This document shows, in pieces, positions 41,950-46,482 of a stretch of 46,482 nt of DNA. Where the stretch lies: NCBI GenBank assembly GCA_041494805.1, contig JBGQBN010000033.1, forward strand, positions 1 to 46,482. The letters run 5' to 3'. The first letter of the stretch is position 1, and each line of letters opens with the position of its first letter. The position numbers and the translations under genes were made by a program. The stretch comes from JBGQBN01 sp041494805 (lineage in GTDB: Bacteria > Acidobacteriota > Terriglobia > Terriglobales > Acidobacteriaceae). The notes beneath the pieces are model-generated. The model had not been told where the DNA came from, made no database searches, and saw only the letters and a program-made list of their open reading frames with translations.

Positions 41950-43170
41950 ATGGAAATATCCAGGCGTTACGAAAATACTCTGGTAGGCATCCTCTTCTTC
42001 ACCTGGGGCACGGTCTTCCTGGACCGCATGTCGCAGTTCTATCTCGCGCCCTACTTTGCTCCAGAATTTCATTTATCCCATGAACAGATCGGAATGTTGG
42101 CGTCGGTGCTGGCGATTACATGGGCCCTGTCCACACTGGTCTTCGGCGCTCTCTCGGACCGTTTCGGTCGCCGCCCGATTCTGATTCCCGCCGTCTTCGC
42201 CTTCTCGCTGCTTTCGTGGTTGTCGGGCGTGGCGCACAGTTTCCATCAGCTGTTGCTGATACGGGCGTTGATGGGAATTGCTGAGGGCCCGACCTGGTCC
42301 ATTATGACGGCGCTCATTGAGGAATCGTCTCACCCAGTCCGGCGGGGGCGGAATGTCGGCATTGTGGTCAGCGCCGCCGCTTTGGTCGGCCTTGCCCTGG
42401 CGCCGGTGCTAACCACGCAAGTCGCGGCACGCTGGGGATGGCGCTGGGCTTTCTTTGTGGCCGGCATCCCCGGCTTCGTGATGGGCTTGCTCATCTGGAA
42501 ATTCGTCAAGGAGCCGGGAGCAACCGCTGGCGAAGGCCACTCCCACCGGATCAAGTTGAAGGACTATTTTTCCGTCCTGCGCTATCGCAATATCTGGCTG
42601 TGCTGCGCAGCTTCTGCCGGTTTTGTTTCCTGGCTGTTCCTGATGACTGCCTTTGCCCCGCTTTTCATTACCGAAGAGGCCCACCAGGCTCCCACCACCG
42701 CCGGCTTCCTGCTAGGCGCCAGTGGTCTGGGCAGTTTTTTCATCGGATTCTCTTTTCCCGCGCTCTCCGATCGCATGGGACGCAAGCCGGTATTGCTGCT
42801 CATGGCGGCAATGTCGATCGTGGTGCCGACTGCGTTACTGGTGCGCCCGCTATATGCGTTGCCATGGCTGCTCGCAGCCATCTTGTTTCTGACCAATGCC
42901 GGTCAGGGTCTCGCCTCACTCATCATGGTGCTCGTGCCGACGGAAAGTGTCCCACCCCAGTTTGCGGCGACCTCCATCGGCCTCACAACCCTGGCCGGCG
43001 AGGTCTTTGGCGCCACCGCAGCGCCCGTAATCGGCGGCGCTTTGGCCGAAAAACACGGTCTTACCACCCCGCTGTGGATGTCTGCCTGCGGAAGCGCTCT
43101 CATTTTTATCGTTACTCTGTTTCTCAAGGAGACTTCGCGTGTGAAAACCGGCGGTAATCGCGCGTGCTGA
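41950..43170 (+). CDS. MFS transporter, likely aromatic-acid or organic-anion uptake
   Basis: A 406-residue inner-membrane protein with about 12 hydrophobic segments. The MFS motif A appears in loop 2-3 as GALSDRFGRRP (about 67-77) and again in loop 8-9 as ALSDRMGRKP. An early acidic residue in FLDRMSQFY (about 24-32) and motif B-like RALMGIAEGP (about 107-116) are in the expected places. It belongs broadly to the anion:cation or aromatic-acid:H+ symporter groups. It is 54 bases after the acyl-CoA ligase gene and may import that ligase's substrate. It converges with the kinase gene. Confidence 0.85.
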   Translation: MEISRRYENTLVGILFFTWGTVFLDRMSQFYLAPYFAPEFHLSHEQIGMLASVLAITWALSTLVFGALSDRFGRRPILIPAVFAFSLLSWLSGVAHSFHQLLLIRALMGIAEGPTWSIMTALIEESSHPVRRGRNVGIVVSAAALVGLALAPVLTTQVAARWGWRWAFFVAGIPGFVMGLLIWKFVKEPGATAGEGHSHRIKLKDYFSVLRYRNIWLCCAASAGFVSWLFLMTAFAPLFITEEAHQAPTTAGFLLGASGLGSFFIGFSFPALSDRMGRKPVLLLMAAMSIVVPTALLVRPLYALPWLLAAILFLTNAGQGLASLIMVLVPTESVPPQFAATSIGLTTLAGEVFGATAAPVIGGALAEKHGLTTPLWMSACGSALIFIVTLFLKETSRVKTGGNRAC

Positions 43171-43247
43171 CCGCGCTGTCACTGGATTCTGTCCGGTAGC
43201 GAAGATTATTTCGAAACCCAAAGTTACCGATCGAGTCTGCTGGCTTT

Positions 43248-46091
43248 TCACTTCAGCCTCGCGTACTCCAACTGGGCTTCCTTTAGGATAGAAATATCGG
43301 GGTCGGCATCCTTCCAAACGACAAAGAAATCCTGATACGCCGTCTTTGCTCCCGCAACGTCACCGCTGGCTGCACGGGCCCGGGCCAGACCAAGACGTGC
43401 TAACGCTCCGAGTGGAAAGTTCAGCACCACTCCGCGATGATCGATGATCTTCTGGAACTCGCCGGCTGCCGCGTCGCCCTGACCTGCCGCCAGGTAAGCT
43501 TGCCCACGCACGTAGATGGGATAGAGCGTCCCTAGCTGAAAAGGTTGCGGACTCCCTAACTCATAGGTGGCTGCCGCCTGTTGCAACTCCAGGGCATCAG
43601 CCGCATCGCCCTTCTTGATCGCCAGCGTTGCCCGGATCGTGGGCAGCCAGTAGTCGTTCAATAGCGTGTCTGTCGGGAAACGCTTGCGCAGATCGTCCGC
43701 CATCGCCGATGCGTGTGCACTATCCCCGGCCTGGGCCAGGGCCAACGCACCCAGCGTCTCTACATCTCGCGTCGATACTAGAGCGAGAGCCTCCGCCACG
43801 TCCTTCCGTGCTTCCTCGTTGTTGCCGACTGCGGCTTCCCGCACAGCAGCCTCTACCTGGTAGAAAGCTGCGATTTCTTGATCTCCGCTGTGGCGTGCGG
43901 ACCCGATCGCGAGTTGGGTAGACGCCCGCGCTTTTGCAAAACGGCCGTGGTACGCCTCGGTGTCCGACTGCTGCTCTAGAAGCACGTCCTCAAATCCTGG
44001 CTTGCCGGCTGCGGTGGTCACAAGTCTCTGCATTTCGTCGGCATCGTCGCGCAGGAACGCAAGGAAGTAACGATTTGTTGACAGGAACGCGCTCTCCAGC
44101 TTGCGCGCCTGCGCCTGATCGAGGACTTCCTTGACTTGGTCCGGGCGATTCAACGCCAGGCACGCACCCGCGAGGCTCAGGTAACAGGTCGCGTTGTTCG
44201 GCTCCAGAAGCAGGGCTTCCCTTAGTTCAGCTGCCGCCTTCTCGTAGCTCCCGAGATAGTAATAAAGGGCCCCCAGATTCGCGTGCGGGACAACATCGCG
44301 CGGATAGGTGTGTGTCCAAACCTCAAAAACTTGCACGGACTTATCCATTTCGCCGGTCACGTACGAATAGTAGTGCGATTCGATGTACAGATGTTCTCGC
44401 TCAGACACGCGGTCGCGCAGGTCGTATGCCTTCTTGGTGTTTTCACTGGCCAGGCCAGCCTGGGAAATATTGAAGTACACGGTCCCCAGCCGGGCGTAGG
44501 CCATGGCGAAGTTTGGGTCCAATTCAACCGCGCGCTTGAAAAATGGAATTGCGGCTTCTTCGCCTTTGTTGGACCAGGTGCTGAGGGCGAGACTGTAAGC
44601 CTGCAGGGCCTCCAGGGAAGATGTTGTCGCCTGCTCGACCGGAGTGTCGTACTCTTGGACTGAGGACAATGACTCTCCAAGTTTCTTGCGCATCCGGGTA
44701 ACCGCCTTACCCACGGAGCCCAACACGTGTTCGCGACTGTCCGCCTCAACCTGCTCGCTTCCCAGCAAGTCTCCGGTCCGGCAGTTCACCGCGTTGAGGC
44801 CGATCGCGTAATGGCTGCCCAGACTTGAGATGGTCCCCATCAGCATTCCCTTACTACCCGTTCGCTGGCACACCTCTCGCGCCAGGTCGGGGGTGAGGCG
44901 CTCGTCTTTTGGATGTCCCATGTACTGTAGTTCCTGCGCGATTTTTTGCTCCGACAGTACATTCAGGAACGGAGACTGCTCCAGTTCCACGGTGAGTGCT
45001 TGCTTCAGAGTGCCATCAAACACGGGCTCGCCCGTCGAATTGCTGAAATCAGCGAGCACCAATGTGTCTTTTTCCGTAAGCACTGGGGGACGGCGAAAGT
45101 AAAAGAACGCGGCCGTGGCGGCAACTACAACGGTAACTATCGCGGCTATGGCGATTCTATTCCAGTCCCTGCGAATGACATGGCGTGTTACGGTGCTGTG
45201 GTAGGCAGCCGTGCGACCAGATTCCGTGTCGCGCCGCAGACGTTGCAGGTCGGCGCGGACTTCCGATGCGTGCTGATAGCGGAGGTTGCGGTCTTTCTCC
45301 AACGCCTTGTGAATAATCGGTTCCAACTCCGGCGGAAGCCCGGGATTCAACTGCGCCGTCAGCGCCGGCACGGTGTGCAGGATTGAATCGAAAATTGCGG
45401 CTGAGGTCTCGCCGCGAAAAGGAAGCGCGCCGGTCGCCATCTCGTAAAGCACAGCCCCAAATGAAAACAGGTCGGTGCGGGCGTCCAGGTCTTTTCCCAG
45501 TGCCTGCTCCGGCGACATATAGGCGATCGTGCCCATGGTGGTTCCCGGACTGGTCAGATGTTCGTGCCCAGCCATGGACTGTGTGTTCTCCTCGTCCCTC
45601 TTGCCGTGGGAATCTGTGTTGGTAATGACCTTGGCCAATCCGAAGTCGAGAATCTTGGCGTGATTGCGGCTGGTTACGAACAGGTTCCCCGGTTTGATAT
45701 CGCGATGGATAATGCCTTGGCTATGCGCAGCGTCGAGCGCATCGGCGATCTCGATACCCCAGGCAATTAGAGTTTCCGTCTCCATTGGATGCCCTGCGAT
45801 GCGTTGCTTCAAAGTCATGCCTTCGAGGTACTCCATGGCAATGAAGCGCCTGCCATTGTGTTCACCGATTTCGTAGATGGTGCAGATGTTGGGATGGTTC
45901 AAAGCCGAGGCAGCACGCGCTTCCCGGCGGAACCGCTCCAGGACTTGCGGATTACGCGCCACCAGCGCAGGCAGAAATTTCAGTGCGACGAAACGGCCGA
46001 GCTCCGTGTCCTCGGCCTTGTAGACCAGACCCATCCCTCCACTCCCCAACTTCTCCACAACGCGGTAGTGCGAGATGGTTTTGCCGATCAT
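43248..46091 (-). CDS. Serine/threonine protein kinase with C-terminal TPR repeats
   Basis: A 947-residue protein. Residues about 9-275 form a Hanks-type kinase: GSGGMG loop at 16-21, Lys38 (VALKFL), Glu57, HRDIKPGN at 129-136, DFG at 149-151 and MSPEQA. A single membrane segment (IAIAAIVTVVVAATAAFFYF) lies at about 315-335. The rest, beginning DTLVLADFSNSTGEPVFDGTL, is a domain common in acidobacterial kinases followed by TPR-like helices (about 470-940, such as AYSLALSTW and FMPLAYARLG-type repeats). The kinase faces the cytosol and the TPR part probably the periplasm. It has no link to the catabolic genes and is transcribed toward them. Confidence 0.9.
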   Translation of the reverse strand: MIGKTISHYRVVEKLGSGGMGLVYKAEDTELGRFVALKFLPALVARNPQVLERFRREARAASALNHPNICTIYEIGEHNGRRFIAMEYLEGMTLKQRIAGHPMETETLIAWGIEIADALDAAHSQGIIHRDIKPGNLFVTSRNHAKILDFGLAKVITNTDSHGKRDEENTQSMAGHEHLTSPGTTMGTIAYMSPEQALGKDLDARTDLFSFGAVLYEMATGALPFRGETSAAIFDSILHTVPALTAQLNPGLPPELEPIIHKALEKDRNLRYQHASEVRADLQRLRRDTESGRTAAYHSTVTRHVIRRDWNRIAIAAIVTVVVAATAAFFYFRRPPVLTEKDTLVLADFSNSTGEPVFDGTLKQALTVELEQSPFLNVLSEQKIAQELQYMGHPKDERLTPDLAREVCQRTGSKGMLMGTISSLGSHYAIGLNAVNCRTGDLLGSEQVEADSREHVLGSVGKAVTRMRKKLGESLSSVQEYDTPVEQATTSSLEALQAYSLALSTWSNKGEEAAIPFFKRAVELDPNFAMAYARLGTVYFNISQAGLASENTKKAYDLRDRVSEREHLYIESHYYSYVTGEMDKSVQVFEVWTHTYPRDVVPHANLGALYYYLGSYEKAAAELREALLLEPNNATCYLSLAGACLALNRPDQVKEVLDQAQARKLESAFLSTNRYFLAFLRDDADEMQRLVTTAAGKPGFEDVLLEQQSDTEAYHGRFAKARASTQLAIGSARHSGDQEIAAFYQVEAAVREAAVGNNEEARKDVAEALALVSTRDVETLGALALAQAGDSAHASAMADDLRKRFPTDTLLNDYWLPTIRATLAIKKGDAADALELQQAAATYELGSPQPFQLGTLYPIYVRGQAYLAAGQGDAAAGEFQKIIDHRGVVLNFPLGALARLGLARARAASGDVAGAKTAYQDFFVVWKDADPDISILKEAQLEYARLK

Positions 46092-46260
46092 TGCAGGTAA
46101 GACGTGCTCAGGGCTGCCATGTTAGGAGGGCTCAGGATGCAAGTCAATGTTGGTAAGATGTATTACGCGCTGAGGGGATTTTGCTACACCCCGCTGCCGG
46201 TCGCGGCGACGCGGGGAGCGTGCGAGCGGCACACCGGTAGTCACTGCGTTTCAAACAATT

Positions 46261-46482
46261 TCACGTGCTTGTGGAGGCCCTTTGCGCAGCGTGCTTTGCG
46301 TCCATAGCCTTAATCCGTAAGTCATCCATCTTTTTCATAGTCTGAAAGAGAGTTGCGGTCAGCGTTAAACACATTTCCGCGTCTGGTTGCCTAAAGTCTA
46401 TCTCGCCAAGGTGGACAATTCTGTTGCGCTTGTGGAAAACTTCCTTGATGAAGAAATCCTTCGTGGAGTATACCCCTGCAAG
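46261..46482 (-). CDS. C-terminal fragment of a HEPN-like protein (cut by window edge)
   Basis: An open frame of 73 codons enters from the right edge and stops at TGA (46261-46263). It has no start in the window. The segment KEVFHKRNRIVHLGEIDF contains RNRIVH, which fits the R-x4-H signature of HEPN-type RNases or nucleotide-binding helical proteins, in a helical context. The tail is Lys/Ala rich (KKMDDLRIKAMDAKHAAQ). The rest of the protein is outside the window, so neither family nor function is certain. The 169 bases between it and the kinase gene show no other gene. Confidence 0.55.
   Translation of the reverse strand, partial: LAGVYSTKDFFIKEVFHKRNRIVHLGEIDFRQPDAEMCLTLTATLFQTMKKMDDLRIKAMDAKHAAQRASTST

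Overview
The window looks like chromosomal DNA of an acidobacterium (Acidobacteriota, probably Terriglobia). This is inferred from a large TonB-dependent receptor with an N-terminal carboxypeptidase-regulatory-like domain and a C-terminal Phe, a serine/threonine kinase fused to a membrane segment and TPR repeats, a tandem PilZ protein, and a bshA-type bacillithiol gene at the left edge. No phage, IS element, CRISPR array or rRNA was seen. One tRNA-Val is present. Almost all the rest is a dense catabolic region.

Layout. 1-2.5 kb: housekeeping genes (bshA fragment, PilZ protein, HpnK/ChbG-like deacetylase, tRNA-Val). 2.5-5.4 kb: a free-standing lipoyl domain, 2-oxoacid dehydrogenase E1 alpha and beta, and a cupin resembling 2,4'-dihydroxyacetophenone dioxygenase. 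5.5-8.1 kb: a TIM-barrel isomerase-like protein and an amidohydrolase. 8.2-14.3 kb: a protocatechuate branch of the beta-ketoadipate pathway (pcaH with an apparent frameshift, pcaG, pcaB, fused pcaL) followed by a PQQ/cytochrome c dehydrogenase. 14.4-19.5 kb: a VanA-like Rieske demethylase, an AprA/SxtA-like methyltransferase and two divergent MetE-core-like proteins. 19.5-25.8 kb: TonB receptor, alpha/beta hydrolase and acyl-CoA synthetase. 26-35.7 kb: a tight operon of PaaK-like ligase, isochorismatase-family hydrolase, four genes in the order HyuA-like, acetone-carboxylase-gamma-like, HyuA-like, HyuB-like, and a UroD-family gene. 35.8-43.2 kb: TetR regulator, amidohydrolase, thiolase, HxlR regulator, saccharopine-dehydrogenase-like protein, a further acyl-CoA ligase and an MFS transporter. 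43.2-46.5 kb: kinase-TPR protein and the C-terminal end of a HEPN-like protein.

How the genes may work together (inference). The four-gene carboxylase block has the subunit types and order of acetophenone carboxylase (ApcABCD) of the anaerobe Aromatoleum aromaticum. With CoA ligases and a thiolase it could turn an aryl methyl ketone into an aroylacetate, then aroylacetyl-CoA, then aroyl-CoA plus acetyl-CoA. The VanA-like demethylase and the pca genes would take a vanillate-type product to the beta-ketoadipate pathway. A plausible substrate is therefore a lignin-derived hydroxy- or methoxy-acetophenone such as acetovanillone. The DAD-like cupin is an independent hint of dihydroxyacetophenone chemistry.

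The strongest purely sequence-based observation is a shared palindromic element, KAACGWACGTTCGATM. It occurs at five places: just after the pcaH start codon, twice before the TonB receptor, between the divergent ligase operons that include the carboxylase, and over the start of the tetR gene itself. This points to one acyl-CoA-type TetR regulator controlling uptake, activation, carboxylation and ring cleavage together. Two genes (pcaH and the lipoyl protein) look one base short, so either sequence error or real decay must be excluded.
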